64,000 nt of DNA. It comes from Nonomuraea jiangxiensis (lineage in GTDB: Bacteria; Actinomycetota; Actinomycetes; Streptosporangiales; Streptosporangiaceae). Positions 55,088 through 63,611 of the stretch are shown here, piece by piece. The translations under genes and the position numbers were made by a program. Below the pieces are notes generated by a model that saw nothing but the letters and a program-made list of their open reading frames with translations, made no database searches and had not been told where the DNA came from. The stretch spans positions 1 through 64,000 of the forward strand of contig NZ_FNDJ01000027.1 in assembly GCF_900099965.1 (NCBI RefSeq). Direction: 5' to 3'. Every line of letters starts with the position of its first letter. Position 1 is the stretch's first letter.

Positions 55088-56128
55088 ATGCACCGCCCCC
55101 TGGTCATCACCGAGGACCACGCCCTACTGGACGACCTGGTCCGCATAGCAGCCGCAGCCGGAGCCCAGCTGGACGTGGCCCACGTCCCCGCCCACGCCCG
55201 CCCGTACTGGAATCTCGCACCCCTGATAGCCATCGGCGCCGACCAGGCGGACACCGTGGCCGCGAGCTCACCCCCGCCCCGGGATCAGGTCCTCCTGGTG
55301 ACCCGAGACCCAGAAGACCCCGACACCTGGCGAAAATGCGTCGCGGTAGGCGCCCAGGCGGTCGTCACCCTCCCCAGCGGCGAACGCGACCTCGTGGAGC
55401 GGTTCGCGGACGCCATGGAGCCCGACCCCCGCTCAGGCCCGGTGATCTGCGTGATCGGCGGCCGAGGAGGAGCCGGGGCGAGCGTCCTCTCAGCCTGCCT
55501 GGCCCTGCGTGCGTCAGGCGATCAGCTCCGCACGCTCCTGATAGACGCCGATCCGCTGGGCGGAGGCATAGACGCCCTCCTGGGCCACGAGGAGGCACCA
55601 GGCTCCCGCTGGGGCGACCTGGTGGCCAGGGAGGGCCGGATCAACTCCAGTGCCCTTCACGCCGCGCTGCCGTCCTTCGGGGACCTGGCGGTCCTGTCCT
55701 TCCAGCGAGGCGAAGTGGCACCGATCCCGGCCCAAGCCATGCGCTCGGTCCTGGAAGCGGGCCGACGAGGCTTCGACCTGGTGGTCGTCGACCTCCCCCG
55801 CCACCTGGACCCAGCCTCGACAGAGGCGCTCACCAGAGCCAAGACCACGTTGCTGGTGACCACGGCAGACGTACGCGGCGTCCTGTCCACCTCCCAGGTC
55901 CTCGGTGAGGTGCGCAAACACACCGCCGACATCCGCGCGATCCTCCGCCCGGGGATAGTCGAGGACGACATGGCCGTCGCCTCTCTCGGCATCCCGTCAG
56001 CCGGGCACCTCCCCGACCAGCCCAGGCTCACCGCCACCCTCAACCGCGGCGAACTCCCGAAGCTCGGCCCCCGCACCGTCCTCGGCTCGCTCTGCGCGAC
56101 CCTCCTGAGAGACCTCCTTCCGGCATGA
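55088..56128 (+). CDS. ssd: Septum-site-determining/CpaE-like P-loop protein
   Basis: A 346-residue MinD/ParA-superfamily protein of the Ssd/CpaE group that precedes tadA in actinomycetes. It would localise or regulate the Tad machine, or affect septation as proposed for mycobacterial Ssd. The P-loop near 124-132 reads GGRGGAGAS, lacking the lysine of a normal Walker A, which is a family trait. LIDADPLGGGIDALLG and VVVDLPRHLD are the switch motifs. Stop and tadA start overlap as ATGA. Confidence 0.88.
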   Translation: MHRPLVITEDHALLDDLVRIAAAAGAQLDVAHVPAHARPYWNLAPLIAIGADQADTVAASSPPPRDQVLLVTRDPEDPDTWRKCVAVGAQAVVTLPSGERDLVERFADAMEPDPRSGPVICVIGGRGGAGASVLSACLALRASGDQLRTLLIDADPLGGGIDALLGHEEAPGSRWGDLVAREGRINSSALHAALPSFGDLAVLSFQRGEVAPIPAQAMRSVLEAGRRGFDLVVVDLPRHLDPASTEALTRAKTTLLVTTADVRGVLSTSQVLGEVRKHTADIRAILRPGIVEDDMAVASLGIPSAGHLPDQPRLTATLNRGELPKLGPRTVLGSLCATLLRDLLPA

Positions 56129-57570
56129 CCACCAGGCCCCCACAGCCGGCCCACCAGAGCACCGGCCTCGCCGCCCCAGGAGTGTCCCCGGAGCTGGTGG
56201 AAGCCGTCCGCGTACGCCTGGCCCGAACGGGCGTCGAACCCAGCGCCGCCCAGGTGGCAGTCGCCCTGAGAGCCGAGAAATCCGTATACGGCGACGCCGA
56301 GATCCTCGCCGTGGCCCGGGCCCTCTGTGCCGACCTGATAGGCGCCGGCCCACTGGAGCCCCTCCTGACCCGGCCCGACGTGACAGACGTCCTGGTCAAC
56401 GGCCCCCGCGAGGTGTGGATAGACGACGGCGGCGGCCTGCACCGCACCCAGATCAGGTTCACCGACGACGGAGCCGTACGCAGACTGGCCCAACGCCTCG
56501 CAGCCGCCGCAGGCAGACGCCTCGACGACGCGTCCCCGTACGTCGACGCCAGGCTCGCGGGTGGAGTGCGCCTGCACGCCGTGCTCCCACCGGTAGCCTC
56601 CGGCGGCACCTGCATATCCCTACGCCTGCCCCCACGCCGTACGTTCACCTTGGCAGACCTGGTGTCAGCAGGCACGATCGCCCCATCCGCGATCCCGATC
56701 CTGACCGCCATGGTGACCGCCAGGCTGGCGTTCCTCGTGACAGGCGGCACCGGCACCGGCAAGACCACCCTCCTGTCGGCCCTCCTCTCCCTGGCCGACC
56801 CGGGCGAGCGCCTCCTCCTCGTCGAAGACTCGGCCGAGCTCCGCCCCCTCCACCCACACGTGGTGCGCCTGGAGACCCGCCCGGCCAACCTGGAGGGAGC
56901 AGGCGGCGTGGGCCTGCGCGACCTCGTACGCCAGGCGCTCCGCATGCGCCCTGACCGCCTGGTCGTGGGGGAGGTCCGGGGTTCGGAGGTGGTGGACCTG
57001 CTGGCCGCCCTGAACACCGGCCACGAAGGCGGCTGCGGCACGCTGCATGCCAACACCGCGGCCGACGTACCACCCCGCCTGGAGGCCCTCGGCTGCGCGG
57101 CCGGGTTGAGCAGAGAGGCCGTACACAGCCAACTCGCCGCAGCACTGGACGCGGTCATCCACCTGACCCGAGACCGTCCGGACGGCCGACGTCGCATAGC
57201 CGAGATCTGCCTGCTCTCCAGAACCTCGACCGGCCTGGTGGAGTCCCTCCCGGCCCTAACCTTCGACGCAACAGGCCACACCCAAACTGGCCCCGGCTAC
57301 AACGCCCTAACCCAAAGAACAGCCACCCCCACCCGCAGAGCAGGCAGCCCGACCCACCGAGCACCAGACGGCCCCACCCACCGACCAGCGGAAGCCCGAG
57401 CAGCAGTTGGCCCAACCCATCGAGCAGCAGGCAGCCAAACCCACCGAGCAGTAGATGGCCTCGCCCACCGGACATCAGACGGCTCGGCCCACCGAACATC
57501 AGTCGACAGGCGACAGAGACACCCAACCAACGACCACGGCACCACACCAACATGGGAGCAGCTGCGATGA
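56125..57570 (+). CDS. tadA: TadA/CpaF-type secretion ATPase with repetitive tail
   Basis: A 481-residue type II/IV secretion ATPase that powers Flp-type pilus assembly. It has Walker A GGTGTGKTT with Lys213, LRMRPDRLVVGEVRG (Walker B region) and GHEGGCGTLHANT (His box). The conserved domain ends near residue 395. The last 80 residues are an unusual tail of degenerate eight-residue repeats (THRAxDG type) encoded by 24-bp DNA repeats between about 57337 and 57510. The tadB start overlaps its stop as ATGA. Confidence 0.93.
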   Translation: MTTRPPQPAHQSTGLAAPGVSPELVEAVRVRLARTGVEPSAAQVAVALRAEKSVYGDAEILAVARALCADLIGAGPLEPLLTRPDVTDVLVNGPREVWIDDGGGLHRTQIRFTDDGAVRRLAQRLAAAAGRRLDDASPYVDARLAGGVRLHAVLPPVASGGTCISLRLPPRRTFTLADLVSAGTIAPSAIPILTAMVTARLAFLVTGGTGTGKTTLLSALLSLADPGERLLLVEDSAELRPLHPHVVRLETRPANLEGAGGVGLRDLVRQALRMRPDRLVVGEVRGSEVVDLLAALNTGHEGGCGTLHANTAADVPPRLEALGCAAGLSREAVHSQLAAALDAVIHLTRDRPDGRRRIAEICLLSRTSTGLVESLPALTFDATGHTQTGPGYNALTQRTATPTRRAGSPTHRAPDGPTHRPAEARAAVGPTHRAAGSQTHRAVDGLAHRTSDGSAHRTSVDRRQRHPTNDHGTTPTWEQLR

Positions 57571-58274
57571 CCAACGCCTTGATCGCGGCGTTGTCCACAG
57601 CCTTCGCCATCTGGCTGTGGACAGGCCCGGACCCCGCCACAACCCGCCTGAGCAAACTCACCTCAACTCAGCAAAAGCCCCAATGGCATTCCCTGAGTAG
57701 ACGGCTCACCCGCCCCAACCCCACCCGCCGCGCCGACGCCTGGCGACAAGCATCCGTCGAGTTATGCCAGGCCCTGTCAGCGGAACTATCCGCCGGCCGC
57801 ACCCCAGGAGAGGCGTTGACCAGAGCCATAGCGGCAGTGGACTTCCCCGACCCGGAGTCCCTACGCCCGATACTGGCCGCGGCAAGAGACGGAGGCGACG
57901 TCTCCGCGGCCCTGATCGCAGCCACCCCACCCCAAGGAGGCGAGGGCCTACGTCAACTCGCCGCCTGCTGGGAGGTCTCCATCACCGTGGGCGCCGGCCT
58001 GGCCGCCCTGGTCGAACGAGTGGCCACCACACTCCGCACAGCCCAGGCCCACCGCCAGGACGTCGCAGCACAACTCGCAGGTCCGCGCACTACGGCGAAG
58101 ATGCTCGCCATACTCCCCGCCCTCGGCCTCCTCATGGCCGCAGCCCTCAACATGCACCCCCTGAGCTTCCTGTTCGGCAGCCTCCCTGGCCTGGCTTGCC
58201 TGATAGCGGGAATCACCCTCGACGCCTGCGGCCTGCTATGGACCAACCGCATGGCAACCCAAGCCCAATCCTGA
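57567..58274 (+). CDS. tadB: TadB-like pilus-assembly membrane protein
   Basis: A 235-residue membrane protein of the T2SF/TadB group. A hydrophobic N-terminal segment (ALIAALSTAFAIWLW), a cytoplasmic helical domain with ELSAGRTPGEAL and two C-terminal membrane segments fit the family. ATG 57567 overlaps the tadA stop and has GGAG nine bases upstream. The first codons contain an 11-bp inverted repeat (57592-57602/57613-57623) whose left arm includes TTGTCCACA. Confidence 0.85.
   Translation: MTNALIAALSTAFAIWLWTGPDPATTRLSKLTSTQQKPQWHSLSRRLTRPNPTRRADAWRQASVELCQALSAELSAGRTPGEALTRAIAAVDFPDPESLRPILAAARDGGDVSAALIAATPPQGGEGLRQLAACWEVSITVGAGLAALVERVATTLRTAQAHRQDVAAQLAGPRTTAKMLAILPALGLLMAAALNMHPLSFLFGSLPGLACLIAGITLDACGLLWTNRMATQAQS
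57591..57624. other. Inverted pair of DnaA-box-like sequences inside tadB
   Basis: TTGTCCACA at 57591-57599 is the actinobacterial form of the DnaA box, and TGTGGACAG at 57616-57624 is its complement at eight of nine positions. The two form the arms of an inverted repeat with a 10-bp interior. Confidence 0.35.
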
Positions 58275-58556
58275 TCCCACCCCCCACAGGTCAGATGCCT
58301 CCCGCCGAACCCGCACACCCCCCCTACGGCAGACCTGCATACATCCGCCCCTAAGACTCGACCGCTGCACCTGCTCCCCCACAACTCACGTCCGCCCGCT
58401 CGACCATCGCCCCCAGACCCGTAGCTCAGGCACCTTTCACCGGCCCACAGAACTCCCAGATCGCCCAACCGGCTCAAGCAGACCCCGCACCTGACCACCC
58501 ACGCACCCACCCCGCTCACCTCGGCACACCAACCACCCCCCGATCGGATCCGACCG

Positions 58557-59444
58557 ATGCTCTACCTCCTATCGACCTTGTGCGCCGGCCTGGCAGCCTG
58601 GCTGTGGTTCTCGCCCAGGACACCAGGGGAGCGGCTAGCCCGGCTCTGCCCACCGAACAAGCCCCGTTCCCCCACCACCCCATTTCCCCAAGCCCGCCAA
58701 GGCCCCCAAGCCCGCCAAGGCCCCCAAGCCCGCCGGAGCCCTCAAGATCACCAGGACCCGCAAGATCATCGAGAGCAGCCCTTCACTGGCGAGCCACACC
58801 CCCCAGACTGGCTGGATCTGCCCCACAAGCAGCCACGACCACCGATCACCCGAAAGACGATCACCAAAGCGGCAGTCGTAGCCCTGCTCATAGCGCTCCT
58901 GATCGGCGGCATTCCCGGCATCGTCGTGGGCCTCCTGACAGCCCCGGCAATAGCCATGTACCTGAGCAGAATGGAGTCTCAGCAGACCCGGCACGACCGC
59001 CACCGAATCACCGCTGACCTGCCGTTCGCCGCCGATCTGATGGCCGCCTGCCTGCTCGCCGGACGGCCGGTGAGCGCCGCCACCGAGATCGCGGCCACCG
59101 CCATCGGAGGCCCGCTGGGCCATCGGCTGACGTGGGTGAGCAGCCAACTGCGCCTGGGCGCGGACCCGGAGCCGACCTGGGCCACCCTCGCAAAGGACCC
59201 CGCCATGGGCCAACTCTCCCGCGCCATGAGCCGTGCAGCCCAAAGCGGCGCTCCGGTGGCAGACGTCCTGACCCGCCTGTCCGACGACGCCCGCGAGACA
59301 AGCAGAGCCGCATCCGTGGCCTCAGCCAGGCGAGTCGGCGTGAAGGCCGTGGCACCGTTGGGCCTGTGCTTCCTACCTGCGTTCGTCCTGCTCGGCATCA
59401 TCCCAGTGATCGCCGGCCTCGCCTCCACCATCGTCATCCCGTGA
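58557..59444 (+). CDS. tadC: TadC-like pilus-assembly membrane protein
   Basis: A 295-residue T2SF-domain protein, partner of TadB in the inner-membrane platform. An N-terminal hydrophobic segment is followed by a Pro/Gln/Arg-rich stretch (about residues 30-85) encoded partly by 18-bp tandem repeats, then two membrane segments near 105-140, the T2SF core with DLPFAADLMAACLLAGRPV, and a final membrane segment near 260-290. ATG 58557 has no strong ribosome site. A 282-bp low-complexity gap separates it from tadB. Confidence 0.85.
   Translation: MLYLLSTLCAGLAAWLWFSPRTPGERLARLCPPNKPRSPTTPFPQARQGPQARQGPQARRSPQDHQDPQDHREQPFTGEPHPPDWLDLPHKQPRPPITRKTITKAAVVALLIALLIGGIPGIVVGLLTAPAIAMYLSRMESQQTRHDRHRITADLPFAADLMAACLLAGRPVSAATEIAATAIGGPLGHRLTWVSSQLRLGADPEPTWATLAKDPAMGQLSRAMSRAAQSGAPVADVLTRLSDDARETSRAASVASARRVGVKAVAPLGLCFLPAFVLLGIIPVIAGLASTIVIP
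58686..58739. repeat. 18-bp tandem repeat inside tadC
   Basis: Three copies of an 18-bp unit beginning CCCCAAGCCCGCCAAGG at 58686, 58704 and 58722. The unit is a multiple of three, so it encodes a repeated QARQGP-type peptide without shifting the frame. Confidence 0.8.
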
Positions 59445-59635
59445 GAGCCCGCGACGCCGTGAGCCCGCGACGCCGGGAGGCCATGAGGCTGTGAGACCGC
59501 GAGACCGCGAGACCGCGAGACCGCGAGAGCGGGAGACCGCGAGCCCGTGACGTCGTGAGGCCACGAGGCTGCGAGACCGGGAGACCGGGAGACCGGGACG
59601 TCGTGAGGCCATGAGCCCGCGAGCCCGTGGGCAGC
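59441..59635. repeat. Octanucleotide tandem repeat array between tadC and oxidoreductase
   Basis: Roughly 24 degenerate copies of an 8-bp unit, best seen as GAGACCGC repeated four times near 59492-59525 and GAGACCGG three times near 59574-59598, with variants GAGCCCGC, GAGGCCAT and GACGTCGT. The period is not a multiple of three and it lies between convergent genes. Confidence 0.85.
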
Positions 59636-59652
59636 CTCTGCGCGGTTGGAGG

Positions 59653-60717
59653 TCACTGGTCGTCCAGCAGCAGCAGTTCGTCCAGCGGTAGGGAACGCAG
59701 GAAGTCCTCAGCGTCAAAGAGCTCCCCGGCGGTGACGACGCCGATAGCCCGGCCACGACCCGCCAAGATCCGCTCTGCGGCCTCCACCACGATAGGCGCG
59801 CTGATGGCGTAGATGTCGCGACCGCGCGCCGCCACCCGCCGCCGCTCGTCCCCCCGGCGGACAACCACCTCAACCAGGAAGATCTGGGCCGATCGGCCGC
59901 TGGCGTCAGCCGCCTGAGGACCCTTGGCGTCCGAGGCGTTGAGATCCTTCAGCGGGGTGGTGTTCAGGAAGGCGTTGATCCGCGGGGTGTCCAGGTGCTG
60001 GGAGATGGTGACCACATCAGCGGTGGAGAACTGCCCCACGACGTCCTGCGTTCCGAACGGAGCAGGGAACGTCCACGACCCCCTCGGGGGCGGCTCGTCG
60101 CCCGCGACGACCTGGAGGTGATGGTCCGAGAAGACCACTCGCCGCCCGGCCCGGCGCTCGCCGGCCAGCAGGGTTCCCCGGGTGGGATGCCAGCTGTCCA
60201 GCGCCACGGCGATCGAGATCTCGTCGGCCTCCGACCAGTCACCCATCGCGACGGTGGCCAGCAGATCGCCCAACGCGCCGTAGAACGCCATCGCCGGCGC
60301 CACCACGATGCCCGACTCCTTCACCCGCAGGTCATCCCGGTAGGCGCTGAACGTATCGATCGCGACCAGGGTCTCGCCGGTGACGTCCAGGTAGTGGATC
60401 CCGGCCCGCAGCGCGGCCTCGATCAGCGGCGGCGCGGTTTCGGCGAACGGTCCGGCGCAGTTGATCATCGCGGCCGTACCGGCGATCGCGTGGTCGAGCG
60501 AGTCCGGCATGTCGGCCGAGGCGATCCGCCACTCCACGCCGGGATGAGCGGCGGCGGCCGCCTCCAGCTTCGCCGCGTTCCGCCCGGACAGCACGGGCCT
60601 CCAGCCGCGCTCCAGCAGCTCCGCCGTCACGAATCGGGCGGTGTGCCCGTACGCTCCGAACACGGCGATCGCCGGCTTCCCGCGCTCCGGGTCGGGTTGG
60701 TTGTTGATCTCCGTCAT
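59653..60717 (-). CDS. Saccharopine dehydrogenase-like NAD(P)-binding oxidoreductase
   Basis: A 354-residue protein with an N-terminal Rossmann fold (AVFGAYGHTARFVTAEL) and ARLAA-like second strand SGRNAAKL, followed by NCAGPF and DVTGE motifs of the saccharopine dehydrogenase-like family, which includes trans-acting enoyl reductases. Substrate unknown. It is divergent from the AraC-type regulator, which is therefore its most likely controller. This pair splits the tad locus. Confidence 0.85.
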   Translation of the reverse strand: MTEINNQPDPERGKPAIAVFGAYGHTARFVTAELLERGWRPVLSGRNAAKLEAAAAAHPGVEWRIASADMPDSLDHAIAGTAAMINCAGPFAETAPPLIEAALRAGIHYLDVTGETLVAIDTFSAYRDDLRVKESGIVVAPAMAFYGALGDLLATVAMGDWSEADEISIAVALDSWHPTRGTLLAGERRAGRRVVFSDHHLQVVAGDEPPPRGSWTFPAPFGTQDVVGQFSTADVVTISQHLDTPRINAFLNTTPLKDLNASDAKGPQAADASGRSAQIFLVEVVVRRGDERRRVAARGRDIYAISAPIVVEAAERILAGRGRAIGVVTAGELFDAEDFLRSLPLDELLLLDDQ

Positions 60718-60812
60718 CAGGCCTCCTCCAGCCGTCGGGACCTTCCCGATCCTGCTGAGAGGCGCTGCGGGGAGCCACCGTCCGCGGCGTCAGCCTGCGC
60801 TAGATTCGCGTC

Positions 60813-61790
60813 ATGCGTCCCCATCGTGTCGTGATGGCCGTTACCGACGACATGCCGATCTTCGAAGCGGCCGTCCCGTGTCAGGTCTTCGGCGTTGATC
60901 GGCCGCATCTGTCGGATCCGTGGTACCAGTTCTCTGTTGTCCCGGTGGGGAATGCTCCGGTACGGCTGAGCCCGGGATTCACCCTCGCCCCGGTTCGCGA
61001 CGGTTGGGATCTGGAATCGACGGACACCCTCGTCATCCCCGCCTGCACGAACGTGCACGACGACCCGCCGGCGGAGTTGGTGGAGGTGGTCCGGGAGGCG
61101 TACCGGCGCGGGATCAGGATTTTGTCCATCTGTTCCGGCGCCTTCGTTCTGGCCGCCGCAGGGGTGCTCGACGGGCGCCGGGCCACCACCCATTGGCTGC
61201 ACGCGGAGGAACTCGCCCGCCGCTATCCCGCCGTCCGGGTAGACCCGTCCGTACTGTACGTCGAGGACGCGAACGTGATCACCTCCGCGGGAACGGTGGC
61301 CGGCATCGACGCCTGCCTGCACGTGGTGCGGATCGACCACGGTGCCGCGGTGGCCGCCGAACTCGCCCGCCGCCTCGTCACCCCGCCCCACCGGGATGGC
61401 GGGCAGGCCCAGTACCGCCGCCCGGCCTCGCCGGCGGCCCGCGACGACTGGCTGGCCGGCCTGCTGGAATGGGCCGGCGGCCACCTGCATCTGCCGCTGT
61501 CCAACGCCGACCTGGCCGCCCAGGCCAATGTCAGCGTACGCACGGTCGAACGCCGGTTCGCCGAGGCCCTCGGGATGTCGCCACTGCGCTGGCTGCTGCA
61601 GCAGCGAGTGCGTCTGGCCCAGCAGTTCCTTGAGACCAGCGACCGACCGATCGAATGGATCGCCGCCACCTGTGGATTCGGCGGAGCAGCCAGCCTACGA
61701 GCCCATTTCGCCCGGATAGTAGGGGTCCCACCCACCACCTACCGCCGAACGTTCCACGAACGACCCCGCACCGCCCCAATAGCCAGCTAA
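60813..61790 (+). CDS. GlxA-family AraC-type regulator (DJ-1/PfpI plus HTH)
   Basis: A 325-residue regulator with an N-terminal DJ-1/PfpI-like domain (about residues 5-190, containing LSICSGAFVLAAAGVLDG with the conserved elbow Cys) and a C-terminal AraC DNA-binding domain (LAAQANVSVRTVERRFAEAL and ATCGFGGAASLRAHF). Such proteins usually activate a neighbouring catabolic or detoxifying gene. The divergent oxidoreductase, 95 bp away, is the natural target. No ribosome site of note. Confidence 0.92.
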   Translation: MRPHRVVMAVTDDMPIFEAAVPCQVFGVDRPHLSDPWYQFSVVPVGNAPVRLSPGFTLAPVRDGWDLESTDTLVIPACTNVHDDPPAELVEVVREAYRRGIRILSICSGAFVLAAAGVLDGRRATTHWLHAEELARRYPAVRVDPSVLYVEDANVITSAGTVAGIDACLHVVRIDHGAAVAAELARRLVTPPHRDGGQAQYRRPASPAARDDWLAGLLEWAGGHLHLPLSNADLAAQANVSVRTVERRFAEALGMSPLRWLLQQRVRLAQQFLETSDRPIEWIAATCGFGGAASLRAHFARIVGVPPTTYRRTFHERPRTAPIAS

Positions 61791-62337
61791 CCAAACCAAC
61801 CAGCCTCAAAGGCCAGCACGAACCACGAACAAACCCAACCCACGCCCCCAAAGGCCACACACCATCGATCCCACAACCCACGGACGCAGACTCAATGGCC
61901 ACCAGCCATCGGCGGCTCTCTGCACGGCCCGTACCGGCAACCACGGGATGCCACCTGTAATCCAGCGGCCATGGACGTGGACCTCGGCGATCCGGCGATC
62001 ACAGGCCCGTGCCGTCCGGTGGCCACTACATCGACGGGTCGGTGGCCCTGGCGACACCGACGGGTGGCTGGTCACGTCCACGGACGTGGCGTATGGGCAC
62101 CGGGCGACGCGCTGGCAGAAGCATCGGTTCGAGCCCCGGCACGTCTCCGACACGGCGACGCTGTAAGCCCCCGCCGGTAACCGCACGAGCCACGGCGGCG
62201 ACGACATGCTGCTCCCCACGTTGACCAGGAGGGCACCAAGCCCTGGCGTGAGACAGGGGCAGCCGGCGTACGGCGCAATGACCATCGGCATCATCCGGGC
62301 ATGCGACACGCCGGATGTTGACCTGATCATCCGCACC

Positions 62338-62476
62338 GCCATCAGCCGCGTCCTGGTATGGCCATCAGCCACATCCAGGCATAGACATCAGCCGAGTCCG
62401 GGCGAGCCCATTGGTCGCGTCCAGGCACAGCCCATGGGCCGCGTTCGGAAGCAGCCCATCGGTCACCTCCAGCGCA
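62338..62476. repeat. Six degenerate 22-24 bp tandem repeats
   Basis: Units begin at 62338, 62361, 62384, 62406, 62430 and 62454, with cores such as GCCATCAGCCGCGTCCTGG and GCCCATTGGTCGCGTCCAGG. They are head-to-tail without spacers, so they are a minisatellite rather than a CRISPR array. Confidence 0.75.
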
Positions 62477-62479
62477 CCC

Positions 62480-62519
62480 TTATCCACAGGGTCGGCTCCA
62501 GCCCGCCGCCTTATCCACA
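62480..62519 (+). other. Two DnaA-box-like sequences
   Basis: Exact TTATCCACA at 62480-62488 and 62511-62519, 31 bp apart (three helical turns), same strand, 92 bp before the pilin-like start codon. Confidence 0.45.
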
Positions 62520-62610
62520 GAACGTCGTTCGGTTCGCTGCCTCCCACCCCCGCTCCGCGAACCTTGAACTCCCGCCGGGCCAACCCCGGCTCCAACAACC
62601 TGGAGGCCCG

Positions 62611-63030
62611 ATGCTCAGTCCCGCCACCAAGCCAGACGACATCAAAGCCGCCCCAGAGACCACGGACACCGAATCAACCATCGACACAGCAGCCAAGATC
62701 ACCCCCACTTCCACCCTGATCATCAGGCCAAGCAGGCACATAACAATTTCCAACCCAATCGCCACAAACCGCAGCAAAGTCCTGAGGAAGGCCGCGTCCC
62801 CCACATCGATCGGCAACCGACTGATCGCCCGCACCCGGCGCAGCGCCGGCAGGTGGCTCCACTACGCAGCCGTGAACCGTGAGCGTGGCATGTCGACCGC
62901 CGAATACGCAGTGGGAACGATCGCGGCCTGCGCTTTCGCCGCGCTCCTCTTCAAAGTGGTCAGTAGCACAGAGGTGCAGGAAATGTTGACATCCCTCATT
63001 GATCGAGCACTCAAGACCAACAGCGGATGA
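62611..63030 (+). CDS. DUF4244 pilin-like protein
   Basis: A 139-residue protein whose C-terminus has the DUF4244 pattern: ERGMSTAEYAVGTIAACAF, a hydrophobic segment and a short amphipathic end. It resembles Flp-type pilins, where a membrane helix follows a cleavable leader. The first 85 residues are Thr/Ser/Arg-rich and likely a long leader or disordered. GGAGG lies four bases before ATG 62611. The stop overlaps the TadE-like start (ATGA). Confidence 0.88.
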   Translation: MLSPATKPDDIKAAPETTDTESTIDTAAKITPTSTLIIRPSRHITISNPIATNRSKVLRKAASPTSIGNRLIARTRRSAGRWLHYAAVNRERGMSTAEYAVGTIAACAFAALLFKVVSSTEVQEMLTSLIDRALKTNSG

Positions 63031-63521
63031 CCTTCCGCCACAAGCGGACTTCCAAGGGCGACAAAGGGTCAGCATCGCGGGGTTCGGTAACAGCCGAGAC
63101 CGCCGCGATGCTGCCCGCCCTCATGGTCGTCCTGGCAGCCGCCCTATGGGCCATCCAGGCAGTCGGCGCCCAGCTCGAATGCGTGGACGCGGCCCGCGCG
63201 GCAGCAAGAGCCGCAGCCAGAGGTGAGCCCTTGGACCAAGTCCGCGACTTTGCGCGCTCAGCCACCCGCCCCGACGCGGACATCGAAGTGACCCGTGACA
63301 CGGAAACCACAAAGGTCCAAATCACAGTAGAAGTACGCCCAGCGTGGGGCCGTTCGTTGCCCGCCGTCCACGTATCCGCCACAGCCAGCGCAGCCACAGA
63401 ACCACTCACGAACCTGAGCCCGGATGACGGCCCAAACCCAGACCCAGAAGCCGCAACGAACGCAGAACCGGAAGTCGCCACGAACCCGGATCCCAAAGGC
63501 GTCGTGAACCCAGACTCATGA
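63027..63521 (+). CDS. TadE-like pilus minor protein
   Basis: A 164-residue protein with the TadE signature RGSVTAETAAMLPALMVVL near residues 19-37, one membrane helix, then an exported domain. The last 40 residues are a Pro/Asn/Asp-rich tail with repeats of the NPDPEAATN type. Start overlaps the pilin-like stop. It likely forms a minor part of the Tad pilus or secretion channel. Confidence 0.88.
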   Translation: MTFRHKRTSKGDKGSASRGSVTAETAAMLPALMVVLAAALWAIQAVGAQLECVDAARAAARAAARGEPLDQVRDFARSATRPDADIEVTRDTETTKVQITVEVRPAWGRSLPAVHVSATASAATEPLTNLSPDDGPNPDPEAATNAEPEVATNPDPKGVVNPDS

Positions 63522-63611
63522 GCCCCTACGGACTCGACCTTGGAAAGCGGCACCAACTCCAGCCCCAAAGACATTCCGCCATGACGTCCAAAGACGCTCC
63601 GGTCGGGAGGC

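Larger units (their letters stand above)
61791..62610. other. Gene-poor gap with repeats and DnaA-box-like sites upstream of the pilin-like gene
   Basis: About 820 bp with no gene I can support. The first part is A/C-rich. It contains the six-copy repeat at 62338-62476 and two TTATCCACA sites at 62480 and 62511 upstream of the DUF4244 gene. Confidence 0.55.

Noticed and set aside
62338-62476. CRISPR array
   Set aside because: The units are contiguous with no unique spacers and vary among themselves, and no cas genes are near.
62480-62519. Chromosomal replication origin
   Set aside because: Two DnaA boxes are far too few, and dnaA, dnaN and gyrase genes are absent. Reported only as box-like sites.
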